Assembly (NCBI RefSeq): GCF_027286325.1 | Contig: NZ_CP114588.1 | Coordinates: forward strand, 558,001 to 622,000 | From: Salinivibrio kushneri | Lineage (GTDB): Bacteria; Pseudomonadota; Gammaproteobacteria; Enterobacterales; Vibrionaceae | Reading direction: 5' to 3' | DNA length: 64,000 nt | Shown here: positions 48,058-57,349 of the stretch, in pieces | Numbering within the stretch: the first letter of the stretch is position 1 | Layout: the number at the start of each line of letters is the position of its first letter | The notes under the pieces: generated by a model | What the model saw: only the letters and a program-made list of their open reading frames with translations | What the model was told of the DNA's origin: nothing | Databases searched by the model: none | Position numbers and translations under genes: made by a program

Positions 48058-49383
48058 TTAGTGTGGCAGACAGGTGTCTAGGGTTATCCTTAGTTTTTCG
48101 GCTATTTCATCAATATGCGGCTGTTTAATGATGTAGGGAGGCGCCAATAATATATGGTGCCCTTGCTTGCCATCGATGGTGCCGCCCATGGGGTAGCACA
48201 TCAGGCCGTTTTCCAGCGCGGTTTGTTTGATTTGTTTCACCAGCGGTAATGTGGACGAAAAAGGCTGCTTCGACGCTTTATCTGCCACTAACTCGAGCGC
48301 GAGAAAGAGTCCTCGGCCACGAATGTCGCCGACAAAAGGATGAGAATGGAAGTGATGACTCAGGGCGGCTTTTAACGCCTCTCCCTGCTGTTCGGCCGCG
48401 TCTATTAGGTTGTCTTGCTGGATAGCTTTTAATGTGGCGAGTCCTGCCGCACAGGCGGTAGGATGCGCCATAAAGGTATGGCCATGTTGGAAAAAGCCTG
48501 AACCGTTAGCGATCGCGTTGTAGATAGGATCGGCCACAAGCGTCGCGCCAATAGGTTGATAACCGGCGGCAAGCCCTTTGGCGATAGCCACAATATCTGG
48601 AACGATATGTTCATGCTCAAAGGCGAAAAAGCGCCCAGTGCGTCCTGTGCCACACATCACTTCATCAAGGATCAGCAAAATATTGTACTGGTCGCAGATC
48701 TCACGAATACGTGTAAAGTAGCCTGCTTCTGCGGTCAATGCACCGGCTGTCGCGCCCACCACAGGTTCGGCGACAAACCCAATCACGGTATCCGGTCCTT
48801 TTTCTAACAGCATGGCTTCAAGCTCGTTAGCCACACGTTGACCATACTCGTATGCGGTTTCATCTGCGCGTTGATCACGATAGGCGTAACAGGGCGCAAT
48901 CAGGCTAGTGTCCATTAACAAAGGTGCAAAGGGTGCGCGACGCCATGCGTTGCCACCCACGGACAGCGCGCCAAGTGTGTTGCCGTGATAACTCTGGCGT
49001 CGGGCAATAAAGTGTTGGCGCTGCGGCTGGCCAACTTCGACCCAATACTGGCGCGCCATTTTTAAGGCCGCTTCCATCGCCTCTGATCCGCCACTGACCA
49101 AGTAGGCATGATTGATCGTCTCCGGTGCGAAGTCAGCGAGCATGTCGGCCAGTGCTTCACTGGTCTTGGAGGTAAAAAAGCCAGTATGCGCATAGGGAAT
49201 AGCCTCGAGTTGGGCGCGAATCGCATCCAATACCGCAGGATGGTGGTGACCCAGGCAAGATACTGCGGCACCACCACATGCATCTAGGTAGCGCTTTCCC
49301 TGCGTGTCAGTCAGATACATGCCGCTACCACTTGCGATAGTCGGAAGAGCTTGATGACAGTGGCGATGGAATACGTGGCTCAT
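48058..49383 (-). CDS. Class III aminotransferase (PLP-dependent)
   Basis: A 441-residue fold-type I aminotransferase. Motifs are YLDACGGAAVSCLGHHHPAV, the cofactor-ring region VSGGSEAMEAALKMARQY, LILDEVMCGTGRTG with the PLP-binding Asp, and AIAKGLAAGYQPIGA with the Schiff-base Lys269. Class III enzymes use omega-amino acids, gamma-aminobutyrate, ornithine or diamines, but subtype cannot be fixed here. The gene is directly upstream of the BKACE gene and divergent from a LysR-type regulator, an arrangement typical of an inducible catabolic pathway. Confidence 0.88.
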   Translation of the reverse strand: MSHVFHRHCHQALPTIASGSGMYLTDTQGKRYLDACGGAAVSCLGHHHPAVLDAIRAQLEAIPYAHTGFFTSKTSEALADMLADFAPETINHAYLVSGGSEAMEAALKMARQYWVEVGQPQRQHFIARRQSYHGNTLGALSVGGNAWRRAPFAPLLMDTSLIAPCYAYRDQRADETAYEYGQRVANELEAMLLEKGPDTVIGFVAEPVVGATAGALTAEAGYFTRIREICDQYNILLILDEVMCGTGRTGRFFAFEHEHIVPDIVAIAKGLAAGYQPIGATLVADPIYNAIANGSGFFQHGHTFMAHPTACAAGLATLKAIQQDNLIDAAEQQGEALKAALSHHFHSHPFVGDIRGRGLFLALELVADKASKQPFSSTLPLVKQIKQTALENGLMCYPMGGTIDGKQGHHILLAPPYIIKQPHIDEIAEKLRITLDTCLPH

Positions 49384-49482
49384 ACGATTGTCTCATAGTG
49401 ACGTTTGCCTGTGAGTATGGCCCGATTGTATTTTGTGTGACAAAGGATATATTTTCACCAGGTATGAAAAAAAGGAATGGGA

Positions 49483-50400
49483 ATGGAAGCGCGTTTGCCA
49501 TCGATGCGAGCTTTGCAAGCGTTTGTCGTGGTCGCCCAGCAAGGCAGTTTTTCGGAAGCGGCCAAGGCATTGCATGTCAGTCAAAGTACTATCAGTAAAC
49601 AAATCCAACAGTTAGAGCAGTGGATTGGACAACCCTTGTTTGCGCGGACCGCGTATGGGGTGGTGCTCAATGCCATTGGAGAGACTTATCTTCAATCAGT
49701 CTCCTCAGGGATCCATGAAATTGCTAATGCCACGGCGTATGCACGTCAACAGAGTGTACAGCAAGAGTCAGTTAGCTTGCTGGTGCCACCCTCTTTTGCC
49801 AGTCTGTGGTTAATTCCGCAACTGCAAGACTTTAAAGCTCGTTATCCTTCGGTATCGGTGACAGTCAGTGCCAGCGACTCTATCCCTCAGGGGAAAGAAA
49901 AAGAGGTCGATATCCTCATTCGTTGCCAGCCACATCAACAAGCAGGCGCCCAGTCAATCTGTCTGGCTAATGAACACCTATCTTTATTAGCCGCTGCCGC
50001 TATTGTCCCTCAGCCCATTGAACGTGCGGCGCTACTTGCCACGGTGCCGGTGCTTTCTCACCTGACCAGGCCGACACTGTGGGAATATTTTTGGCAGCAA
50101 TTTGGCTTAACGGATAGCAACCCCCAGTATGGCGCGGGGTTTGAGCACTTTTTTATGGCATTGGAGGGGGTGCAGCAAGGCATGGGGATGGCATTAATTC
50201 CTACCTTTATGGCGACAACCAGTCTACGACAAGGAAAAGTGGTGAATCCTTTGGGGTTAGGTATTGATAGCGGTTATGGGTATTACCTCTACAGTGCAAG
50301 CTACAAGCAGCGCGCTGCAGGCGTTAGCCAAGTGGTGCATTGGCTTTGTGACCGCTTTGAGCGGGATCCCGCTAGACAATTATCGAGCAAGTCGGTATAA
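49483..50400 (+). CDS. LysR-type transcriptional regulator
   Basis: A 305-residue LysR protein: N-terminal winged helix-turn-helix (residues 5-64; LQAFVVVAQQGSFSEAAKALHVSQSTISKQI) and a C-terminal effector domain. Start at the ATG at 49483 rather than 49477 because AAGGA then has a proper 6-nt spacing. It is divergent from the aminotransferase/BKACE operon with about 100 nt between, and probably controls it. The effector domain is related to the GcvA subgroup. Confidence 0.88.
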   Translation: MEARLPSMRALQAFVVVAQQGSFSEAAKALHVSQSTISKQIQQLEQWIGQPLFARTAYGVVLNAIGETYLQSVSSGIHEIANATAYARQQSVQQESVSLLVPPSFASLWLIPQLQDFKARYPSVSVTVSASDSIPQGKEKEVDILIRCQPHQQAGAQSICLANEHLSLLAAAAIVPQPIERAALLATVPVLSHLTRPTLWEYFWQQFGLTDSNPQYGAGFEHFFMALEGVQQGMGMALIPTFMATTSLRQGKVVNPLGLGIDSGYGYYLYSASYKQRAAGVSQVVHWLCDRFERDPARQLSSKSV

Positions 50401-50432
50401 CGCCCCTCGGTTTGATGAACAAAGAGACGGGT

Positions 50433-51248
50433 ATGACACGCCAGTTATCAGATGCCTATTGGCAGCGTTTTGGAGGCACCGCAAGGCTCTACGGCCAGCG
50501 TGCGCTCGAAGTATTTAGTCAAAGCCACATCTGTGTGATTGGCATTGGTGGTGTTGGCTCGTGGGCAGCAGAATCGTTAGCGCGAACCGGTGTGGGTGCG
50601 ATTACATTAATTGATATGGATGATGTGTGTGTCACCAACACCAATCGTCAAATTCATGCACTGAAAGAGACCATTGGACAAAGTAAAAGCGAGGTGATGG
50701 CAGCGCGTATAACGGCGATTAACCCAGAGTGTCAGGTTACCGTCGTCGATGACTTTATCAGCCCAGATAACCTCGCCGACTATATCCATTCTGGGTTTGA
50801 TTATGTGTTGGATGCGATTGACAGTATTAAACCGAAAACGGCGTTACTTGCCTATTGTAAACGACATAAAATTAAGGTGTTAACCGTTGGGGGGGCAGGC
50901 GGTCAAATCGACCCTACCCAGATCCAAGTGGCGGATTTGACTAAAACGATTCAAGACCCGCTCGCGGCCAAGCTGCGTAACAACCTTCGTCGTTTTCATG
51001 GTTTCACGAAAACCCAGGGGCGTAAGTTTGGCATTGATTGCGTCTATTCCACCGAGCAGCTCAAATACCCTCAGCCTGATGGCAGTGTGTGTGAAAGCAA
51101 AGTGTCAGCCGAGGGACCCAAACGCATGGACTGTGCCAGTGGTTTTGGAGCGGCAACCATGGTGACCGCGAGTTTTGGTTTTGTCGCTGTCTCGCGCATT
51201 TTACAAAAGCTAATTGCCGCTGATCAGCGTCGCGAGCAGGCTAGCTGA
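50433..51248 (+). CDS. tcdA: tRNA threonylcarbamoyladenosine dehydratase
   Basis: An E1-like enzyme that cyclises t6A37 of tRNA to ct6A in an ATP-dependent step. It aligns end to end with E. coli TcdA/CsdL: SDAYWQRFGGTARLYG, VIGIGGVGSWAAESLARTG, DMDDVCVTNTNRQIHA, GGAGGQIDPTQIQVADL and EGPKRMDCASGFGAATMV. The start at 50433 matches the E. coli N terminus; ATGs a few codons upstream are possible. In E. coli it is next to csdA-csdE, but here 6.5 kb of PHA and solute-binding genes separate them. Confidence 0.96.
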   Translation: MTRQLSDAYWQRFGGTARLYGQRALEVFSQSHICVIGIGGVGSWAAESLARTGVGAITLIDMDDVCVTNTNRQIHALKETIGQSKSEVMAARITAINPECQVTVVDDFISPDNLADYIHSGFDYVLDAIDSIKPKTALLAYCKRHKIKVLTVGGAGGQIDPTQIQVADLTKTIQDPLAAKLRNNLRRFHGFTKTQGRKFGIDCVYSTEQLKYPQPDGSVCESKVSAEGPKRMDCASGFGAATMVTASFGFVAVSRILQKLIAADQRREQAS

Positions 51249-51255
51249 GTCTGCT

Positions 51256-52035
51256 TTACTCTGAGGGGAGTGCGCGCAAGCCAAATTCGCCCATACGAAA
51301 CGCACTCCATGCTCTTTGGTAATCGCCACTGCTTTTGAGTTGATGAATACCGCGGTTTAAGCGTTCTACCCAGCGTGTGCTTTCAGGATGCTGGCGACTC
51401 AGTAGAACATGGAGAGGAGTGACACGCAGCGGAGTAGGGTGAAAGGTGATGTGCTGACGCGTGTCATCAGGCATCACAGTGCGTAGGGTGTTCATCACCA
51501 CATATTGGTTACCAATAATCACATCTGCTTCGCCAGTGAGTAAGCTGCGCAGCTTCTCTACTTCGTTAGGGTACCGGCGTATCACTACATCGCCACCTTG
51601 CTGATTAAAGGTGGCGAGCATGGCATCTTCTATATAGCTCTCGCTAATTCCAACGCGTAAGCCGTTTAAGCTGGCTAACGACTGCCAATCAAAGTGGCGG
51701 TTTTTGAGGTGAAAAAACACCACGGTTTCGGTATAGATGGGGGCAGAGTAAACAAAGTCATTTTCACGTTTTGGGGTGTAGCCCCAGCCAACCGTCCCAT
51801 GAACCGCACCCTCTTGCGCCTTCATTTTTGCTTGCTGCCAAAGTGTAAACTCGATCTCTATCTCTAGCCCTTGTCGCCGGCCTGCCTCTTTAACGATATA
51901 GGCAACCACTCCTTGATGCGCTAAGCGATCTGAGAGGAAAGGGGGGTAATCGCCTGCCAACAGTTTTAGCTGAACTTGTGCGGTGGCGATGGAAGGTAAA
52001 TAAAGGAGCAGGGTCACGAGCATTATTCGCCACAT
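51256..52035 (-). CDS. Periplasmic solute-binding protein family 3 (SBP-3), copy 2
   Basis: A 259-residue protein with a signal peptide and SBP_bac_3 fold: LKLLAGDYPPFLSDRLAHQG, GTVGWGYTPKRENDFVYSAPIYTE and VGISESYIEDAMLATF. It starts at the ATG at 52035 with an ideal GGAGG 5 nt upstream. It is about one third identical to the upstream neighbour, with the same Trp/Tyr positions, so they are tandem paralogues. No ABC permease or ATPase gene is present nearby, so it may be a free sensor-like binding protein. Ligand unknown. Confidence 0.8.
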   Translation of the reverse strand: MWRIMLVTLLLYLPSIATAQVQLKLLAGDYPPFLSDRLAHQGVVAYIVKEAGRRQGLEIEIEFTLWQQAKMKAQEGAVHGTVGWGYTPKRENDFVYSAPIYTETVVFFHLKNRHFDWQSLASLNGLRVGISESYIEDAMLATFNQQGGDVVIRRYPNEVEKLRSLLTGEADVIIGNQYVVMNTLRTVMPDDTRQHITFHPTPLRVTPLHVLLSRQHPESTRWVERLNRGIHQLKSSGDYQRAWSAFRMGEFGLRALPSE

Positions 52036-52073
52036 AACACCTCCAAGATATAAAACGTCGTGACAGCCAAGGA

Positions 52074-52838
52074 CTACTGATTGTAGTGGGCTTGGCGAAA
52101 ATGACTCCAAATCATTTGATACCGCCCATCCGCTTTGAGTCGCCGTAATGCTTTGTTAAAGCGTTCGGCCTGATCATAGCCTTGCTTTGTTTGTCGGTTA
52201 AACAAAACGTATAGCGGAGTAATTCTTATTGGGCGCGGATGATGGGCAATCTTTTGTTTTTGCTTAGGCTCAACCTCTTGTGCGATCACCCTTTTGAGTA
52301 CGTCTATGTTGCCTAACGCTAAGTCGATTTGCTGAGCGAGTAGTGCATCGATTTTTGATTCTTCATCAAGGAACTCTTGGATTTTAACGTCGATGCCTGA
52401 CTTTTGCAGTTCAGTCAGTGTTTTAACGTCAATAAAGCCTTTAGTCACACCGATAGCAAAGCCACCCAGATCTTTAGGAGACTGCCAATCAAACTCGCGT
52501 TCGGTAAGGTAGAAGAAGCCAACGCTTTCGGTATAAATCGGGTCCGAATAGATGAAGTTATTCGCTCGTTCTTTTGTGTAGGCCCAGCCTATTGTGCCGT
52601 CCCATTCGCCGGTTTGAGCGAGAGCCATCGACTGATGCCATGGGAAGTAACCCAGTGATACCGCGATGTCTGCCTCTTGTGCCGCTTGTATCACGATCGC
52701 CGTTATTGGGCCCCCATTAGGCTCAGTTTGGGTGATAAAGGGAGCATATTCACCCGATGCCAGGCGCAGTGTTTGAGCCTGTATGCTCACCGAAATGAAA
52801 AGAAGAGTGGTTAATAGACAGTACCCTAGCCATCTCAT
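52074..52838 (-). CDS. Periplasmic solute-binding protein family 3 (SBP-3), copy 1
   Basis: A 254-residue protein with signal peptide (MRWLGYCLLTTLLFISVS) and SBP_bac_3 domain: LRLASGEYAPFITQTEPNGGP, GTIGWAYTKERANNFIYSDPIYTE. I use the ATG at 52838; an ATG nine codons earlier (52865) gives a longer, less signal-like start and neither has a strong ribosome site. It precedes its paralogue by 38 nt in one transcript. No transporter genes are adjacent. Confidence 0.78.
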   Translation of the reverse strand: MRWLGYCLLTTLLFISVSIQAQTLRLASGEYAPFITQTEPNGGPITAIVIQAAQEADIAVSLGYFPWHQSMALAQTGEWDGTIGWAYTKERANNFIYSDPIYTESVGFFYLTEREFDWQSPKDLGGFAIGVTKGFIDVKTLTELQKSGIDVKIQEFLDEESKIDALLAQQIDLALGNIDVLKRVIAQEVEPKQKQKIAHHPRPIRITPLYVLFNRQTKQGYDQAERFNKALRRLKADGRYQMIWSHFRQAHYNQ

Positions 52839-52890
52839 ATTGACGCTACACCGTTTTGCTTCCATGGCTTTGAGTGTAGTTCAATCATAT

Positions 52891-52936
52891 AAAAAAAGGG
52901 GTGCACCTCAGCGTTTACCTCTGAGTGTACACCCCC
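52891..52936 (-). terminator. Rho-independent terminator after phaC
   Basis: A long imperfect stem (GGGGTG...CACCCC, CTGAG/CTCAG inner pairing) ends in a T7 run on the minus strand, just downstream of phaC. Confidence 0.75.
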
Positions 52937-52971
52937 ATTCTCAATATTGGGACGCAGGCTGTGACGTGTGA

Positions 52972-54795
52972 TCAGGCCTGTTCTTCTTCAGGTGTTGGCG
53001 TCGCCTTACTTTGCTGAGTCTCCGCTTCGATGGGCAGAACGTGGCGAACATATTCGCCAGGTGCCGTATCAAGTACGGGATAAGTCTCAGAGCCTGTTGG
53101 GTATGGCTCCACTTGCTCTTCTGGACTATAGCTACGCAACCATTTTTCCCAGTGGGTCCACCAAGAGCCGGTGTGGTGAGAGGCGTTATCGAGCCACTCA
53201 TCGGCACTGTCAGGCAAGCTATCGTTGGTCCAAAAACCGTATTTTTTCTTAACGGGATGGTTCACGATACCGGCGATATGCCCTGACTCGCCCAGAACAA
53301 AGGTTTTATTGCCGCCAACATTCAGTGCACCTCGATAAGTGCCTTGCCAAAGCGCGATGTGATCTTCTTTGGTTGAAATGAAATAGCTCGGTACCTTGAT
53401 TTTGTTAAGATCAATCCAGACACCACCAACTTTCACTCCCTTGTCTTGCACCAGTTTGTTTTCAAGGTACAAATCGCGCAGGATAAAGTTGTGCGTCTTG
53501 GCGGCCACGTTGGTGCTGTCACTGTTCCAATACAGCAAATCAAAGTCGACGGGACTGTTACCTTTGAGGTAATTCTCAATGTAGTAGTTCCAGTACAAGC
53601 TATTCTCGCGCAATAAGCTAAAGGTAACGCTTAGTGAACGACCATCCATGTAGCCTCGCGCCGTGTTTTGCGCTTCAATGGCTCGAATCAAGCTGTCATT
53701 GATGTAGGCGCCAATTTCGCCTGGCTGCGAGAAGTCCAGCAAGGTGGTGAAGAAACTCGCCGATTTGATCCGTGCTTTCATGCGCTTCGCGGCATAGTAA
53801 GCGATAGTACAAGCCAGAACGGTACCGCCAATACAGTAGCCCACGCCATTTATTTGCGATTGGCCGGTAATGTCTTCGATGGCACTGACCGCCTTGACGG
53901 TGCCTTGGGTCACGTAGTCTTCAAAGCCAATCTCAGCTTGTTCGGCAGAGGGATTACGCCACGACATCAAGAATACCGTATGCCCTTGCTCAACCAACCA
54001 ACGAACCAGTGAGTTTTTCTCGCGTAAGTCGAGAATATAGTATTTGTTGATGAACGGAGGCACGACCAAGATGGGAGTGGTATGCACTTTTTCCGTCATC
54101 GGACGATATTGAATGAGTTCGAATAACTCATTTTTATACACCACGTCGCCAGGGGTGTTGGCCACATCATCACCCACGCGAAACGCGTTATTATTGGTCA
54201 TGCGCACTTTTAGAATATCCGCGCTAGACTCCATATCTTGCTTAAGCTGTTCCATACCGCGCAGTAGGTTTTCACCCTGAGACTCCAGTGTCATTTTGAG
54301 CAGTTCAGGGTTAGTCGCAATATAATTACTCGGGGCCATGGCGTTGATCGCCTGGCGCGAGAAAAATGAGAGACGCTCACGGGTTTTGTCATCGAGGCCT
54401 TCAATGGCGTCGATGGTTTCCATATAGGTACGCCCAAACAGCAGATAGGACTGTTTGATAAAGTTATAAAGGACATCTTCCTGCCAAGCCTTATCCTTAA
54501 AACGTTTATCGTCACTGCCTTCGCTCACGACCTCTCCCGTGTTATCACGAGCGAGCATGGCGTTCTGCCAGATTTGCATTTGTTGTTCCCACCACTGCAT
54601 TTGCACTTGTAGAAGTGCAGCGGGTTGTTGAGCCGCGCCTTCCAGCAACTGAGCAGTGTCTTGCAGGCTGACTTCCTGCATGGCTTGATTGAACGGTGTA
54701 TTTACGGCTGCCTTGCCCTGCTCAAGATCCTGCCACCATTGCTGGTTTTGTTCTTGCAGCCTGGCAAGGTAGTCCGAAAAGAAGTGATGAAACAT
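52972..54795 (-). CDS. phaC: Class I polyhydroxyalkanoate synthase
   Basis: It polymerises (R)-3-hydroxybutyryl-CoA into PHB granules. The 607-residue protein has the lipase-like box GYCIGG with nucleophile Cys321, the later Asp in TKEDHI and His in GESGHIAGIVN, and the conserved WNSDSTN segment. The N-terminal about 200 residues are of the synthase N-domain type. It is last in phaB-phaA-phaP-phaC, behind a strong intergenic hairpin, and ends at a terminator. The length and order match PHB operons of vibrios. Confidence 0.95.
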   Translation of the reverse strand: MFHHFFSDYLARLQEQNQQWWQDLEQGKAAVNTPFNQAMQEVSLQDTAQLLEGAAQQPAALLQVQMQWWEQQMQIWQNAMLARDNTGEVVSEGSDDKRFKDKAWQEDVLYNFIKQSYLLFGRTYMETIDAIEGLDDKTRERLSFFSRQAINAMAPSNYIATNPELLKMTLESQGENLLRGMEQLKQDMESSADILKVRMTNNNAFRVGDDVANTPGDVVYKNELFELIQYRPMTEKVHTTPILVVPPFINKYYILDLREKNSLVRWLVEQGHTVFLMSWRNPSAEQAEIGFEDYVTQGTVKAVSAIEDITGQSQINGVGYCIGGTVLACTIAYYAAKRMKARIKSASFFTTLLDFSQPGEIGAYINDSLIRAIEAQNTARGYMDGRSLSVTFSLLRENSLYWNYYIENYLKGNSPVDFDLLYWNSDSTNVAAKTHNFILRDLYLENKLVQDKGVKVGGVWIDLNKIKVPSYFISTKEDHIALWQGTYRGALNVGGNKTFVLGESGHIAGIVNHPVKKKYGFWTNDSLPDSADEWLDNASHHTGSWWTHWEKWLRSYSPEEQVEPYPTGSETYPVLDTAPGEYVRHVLPIEAETQQSKATPTPEEEQA

Positions 54796-54830
54796 AGTCT
54801 TGCCCTCTTGATCGGATAAGCACTATAAGG

Positions 54831-54853
54831 GCCTGCTGTCCGCGACAGCAGGC
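54831..54853 (-). promoter_or_regulatory. Hairpin between phaP and phaC
   Basis: A perfect 10-bp GC-rich stem GCCTGCTGTC/GACAGCAGGC with 3-nt loop lies in the phaP-phaC gap. There is no T-run after it on the minus strand. It probably stabilises the upstream message or reduces read-through, so that phasin exceeds synthase. Confidence 0.6.
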
Positions 54854-54875
54854 GCTAGTGCAAAAAACCCTGCCT

Positions 54876-55223
54876 TTATGCTGGGGTGCCGGCTTTCATG
54901 TTTTCAGCCGTGAGTTTGTCGATGTCTTCTTTAAACTCTTTGGCGATGTTTTGCAGCTTGGCGCTGTCATCCATCATTTGCTGAGACAGCTTGGTCAAAG
55001 CGGCCAGTTGCTGGCTGCTGAATGACGTCATACTAGAGACATCTTTCACTTCGCTGGCTGCTTTCATTTGCTCTAGACCGAGCTCGCTATAGGTGCGCAT
55101 GGCATTCATTTGTAGCTCAGTCAGCGTCTCAACATTTTTGGCTACCAACTTGTTGAAATTAACATAGGGAGCCAGGGCTTTTTCAGATTGCTCAGAAAAC
55201 GCTTTAAACATATCTGTGTACAT
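54876..55223 (-). CDS. phaP: Phasin (PHA granule-associated protein)
   Basis: A 115-residue, strongly helical and amphipathic protein (FKAFSEQSEKALAPYVNFNKLVAKNVETLTELQMNAMRTY), of phasin family length. Phasins coat PHB granules and control their size. It lies between phaA and phaC. A strong ribosome site (AGGAGA) precedes the ATG. Identity is by family pattern and context. Confidence 0.88.
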   Translation of the reverse strand: MYTDMFKAFSEQSEKALAPYVNFNKLVAKNVETLTELQMNAMRTYSELGLEQMKAASEVKDVSSMTSFSSQQLAALTKLSQQMMDDSAKLQNIAKEFKEDIDKLTAENMKAGTPA

Positions 55224-55281
55224 GGTGTATCTCCTGATAGTGTTGTGTATGGGTTGTTAACCCAAGGTCGCAAGTGTCCGT

Positions 55282-56493
55282 TTATGCTTGTGTACGCTTA
55301 ACAATTAAAGCTGTACCCATGCCGCCGCCAATACACAAAGAAGCAACCCCATGGGTTTCGCCTCTTCGCGCGAGCTCGTGTAGCAAGGTCACCACGATTC
55401 GGTTACCTGATGCCCCTAGCGGGTGACCGAGTGCAATGGCACCGCCGTTGACATTGGCGCGCGCCAATATCGCATCAGGTGTTGTCTTATGGTGCTCCGC
55501 CAATTGGTGTATGACCCCCAGTGCTTGTGCAGCGAATGCTTCGTTAAGCTCAAACAAATCAACGTTGTCTAGGGTCAGGTTGGCTTTCTCTAATGCCGTA
55601 TTGACAGCCCCTACGGGGCCTAAGCCCATGATGCTCGGATCGACACCGTGCTGAGCGTAGGCGGCTACTTCCGCGAGGGGAGTCAGCCCGTGTTCTTTGA
55701 CTGCGGACTCAGACGCGAGGATCACCGCACTCGCGCCATCGTTGATACCAGAGGCGTTACCGGCCGTTACTGAGCCTTCTTTATCAAAGGCGGGCCGCAA
55801 CTTGCTGAGGCCTTCTAGTGTGGCGTCTGCTTTTGGGTACTCATCGGTATCAAAAGTAATGGTTTGCTTGCGCTGTTTGATCTCAATCGGGATGATTTCA
55901 TCTTTAAATCGACCCGCTTCAATGGCTGAAACGGCTTTTTGTTGGCTGCTAAGCGCAAAGCTATCTTGTTGCTCACGGGTAATCCCGACTTCTTTCGCAA
56001 CATTCTCAGCGGTCACCCCCATGTGATATTGGTTATACACATCCGTGAGGCCGTCATTAATGAGCAAGTCTTTCATGGCAAAGTTGCCCATTTTTTGCCC
56101 AGTGCGGAGGTTGCCCGCTGCCGCAAATGGGATTTGAGACATGTTTTCAACCCCAGCCGCGACGACAACTTGTGCATCGCCAGCTCGGATGTGGGTGACA
56201 GCATCCATGATACTTTTCATGCCACTGCCGCAGACCATGTTGATTGAATAGGCGGGGACATGGGGCGGGATATCCGCGTAAATCGCAGCTTGACGACCAA
56301 TCCCCATCCCTTGTCCTGCGCTAACCACGTTGCCTACGATGACTTCATCAATCGCGGTTGGGGCAAGTGATGTTTCACTTAGTGCGCCTTTGATGGCATA
56401 AGCGGCGAGTTGCCCCGTTGGGACGTCTTTGAGCGTACCTGAGAAGGCACCGATGGCGGTGCGTTTTGCCGCCACAATAAAAATACGTTCCAT
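55282..56493 (-). CDS. phaA: Acetyl-CoA acetyltransferase (beta-ketothiolase)
   Basis: It condenses two acetyl-CoA to acetoacetyl-CoA, the first step to PHB. The 403-residue thiolase has active-site Cys88 in NMVCGSGMKS, NVNGGAIALGHPLGASGNR with the catalytic His, and a second Cys in CIGGGMG. The start is the ATG at 56493 (AAGGA 7 nt upstream), not an earlier TTG. It lies 15 nt after phaB. Confidence 0.95.
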   Translation of the reverse strand: MERIFIVAAKRTAIGAFSGTLKDVPTGQLAAYAIKGALSETSLAPTAIDEVIVGNVVSAGQGMGIGRQAAIYADIPPHVPAYSINMVCGSGMKSIMDAVTHIRAGDAQVVVAAGVENMSQIPFAAAGNLRTGQKMGNFAMKDLLINDGLTDVYNQYHMGVTAENVAKEVGITREQQDSFALSSQQKAVSAIEAGRFKDEIIPIEIKQRKQTITFDTDEYPKADATLEGLSKLRPAFDKEGSVTAGNASGINDGASAVILASESAVKEHGLTPLAEVAAYAQHGVDPSIMGLGPVGAVNTALEKANLTLDNVDLFELNEAFAAQALGVIHQLAEHHKTTPDAILARANVNGGAIALGHPLGASGNRIVVTLLHELARRGETHGVASLCIGGGMGTALIVKRTQA

Positions 56494-56508
56494 CAATCTA
56501 TCCTTGAT

Positions 56509-57249
56509 TTATTGCATGTAGAGGCCGCCGTTTACCGACAGCGTCTCACCCGTAATGTAAGCACCTGCGTCGCTGGCAAGGTAAGCCACCGATGCCGCAA
56601 TTTCTTCTGGCTTGGCCAAGCGCTTCATTGGAATCTGGTTGGTGATTGACTCCAACACATCGTCGCGCATGGCGGTAACCATTGGTGTGGCGGTATAGCC
56701 TGGCGCCACGACGTTGACAGTAACACCGGCCCGCGCGCCTTCTGCCGCGAGTGACTTACTGAAGCCCATCATGCCGGCTTTGGCTGCGGCATAGTTGGCT
56801 TGGCCAAATTGACCTTTCTGGCCATTGACCGATGAGATATTGATGATGCGTCCTCCTCCTTTCTCGCACATGGCGGCGAATAAGGGCTGAGTGACGTTAA
56901 AGAGGCTATTGAGGTTGGTATTAATGACGTCATGCCATTGTGAGGCATTCATTTTCTTGAACACACTGTCGCGGGTAATACCAGCATTGTTTACCAGTAC
57001 ATCCACCGTGCCTTCTTCTTCTAAAAGCTTGGCAATCCGTGAGGCGCATTGTTCGGTATCGGTGACATCAAGCTCAAACAGACGAACTTGATCGTGGTTA
57101 AATTTCTTTTCTTCAAACCACTCCTGGGCGCACTCCGCTCCCCCTGTAAAGTGGCTCGCGATGACGCGGTATCCATCTTCCACCAATTTCTCGGTAATTG
57201 CCGATCCGATTCCACCTTTCGCGCCGGTTACTAATGCCAGTTTTTTCAT
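56509..57249 (-). CDS. phaB: Acetoacetyl-CoA reductase
   Basis: An NADPH-dependent short-chain reductase that makes (R)-3-hydroxybutyryl-CoA. The 246-residue protein has GAKGGIGSA (9-17), NNAG, and the catalytic Ser140, Tyr153 and Lys157 (YAAAK), plus the VNVVAPGYTATPMV loop. It is first in the phaBAPC operon, with a sigma-54-type promoter about 100 nt upstream. Confidence 0.95.
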   Translation of the reverse strand: MKKLALVTGAKGGIGSAITEKLVEDGYRVIASHFTGGAECAQEWFEEKKFNHDQVRLFELDVTDTEQCASRIAKLLEEEGTVDVLVNNAGITRDSVFKKMNASQWHDVINTNLNSLFNVTQPLFAAMCEKGGGRIINISSVNGQKGQFGQANYAAAKAGMMGFSKSLAAEGARAGVTVNVVAPGYTATPMVTAMRDDVLESITNQIPMKRLAKPEEIAASVAYLASDAGAYITGETLSVNGGLYMQ

Positions 57250-57349
57250 TTATGACTCCATTCACTACAACAAGCAAACTAAACGAGATGCCTGAAGCCG
57301 CATCTGGAACCACTTCAAACCAGAATTACAGTCATCTTTTTCTCACAGC

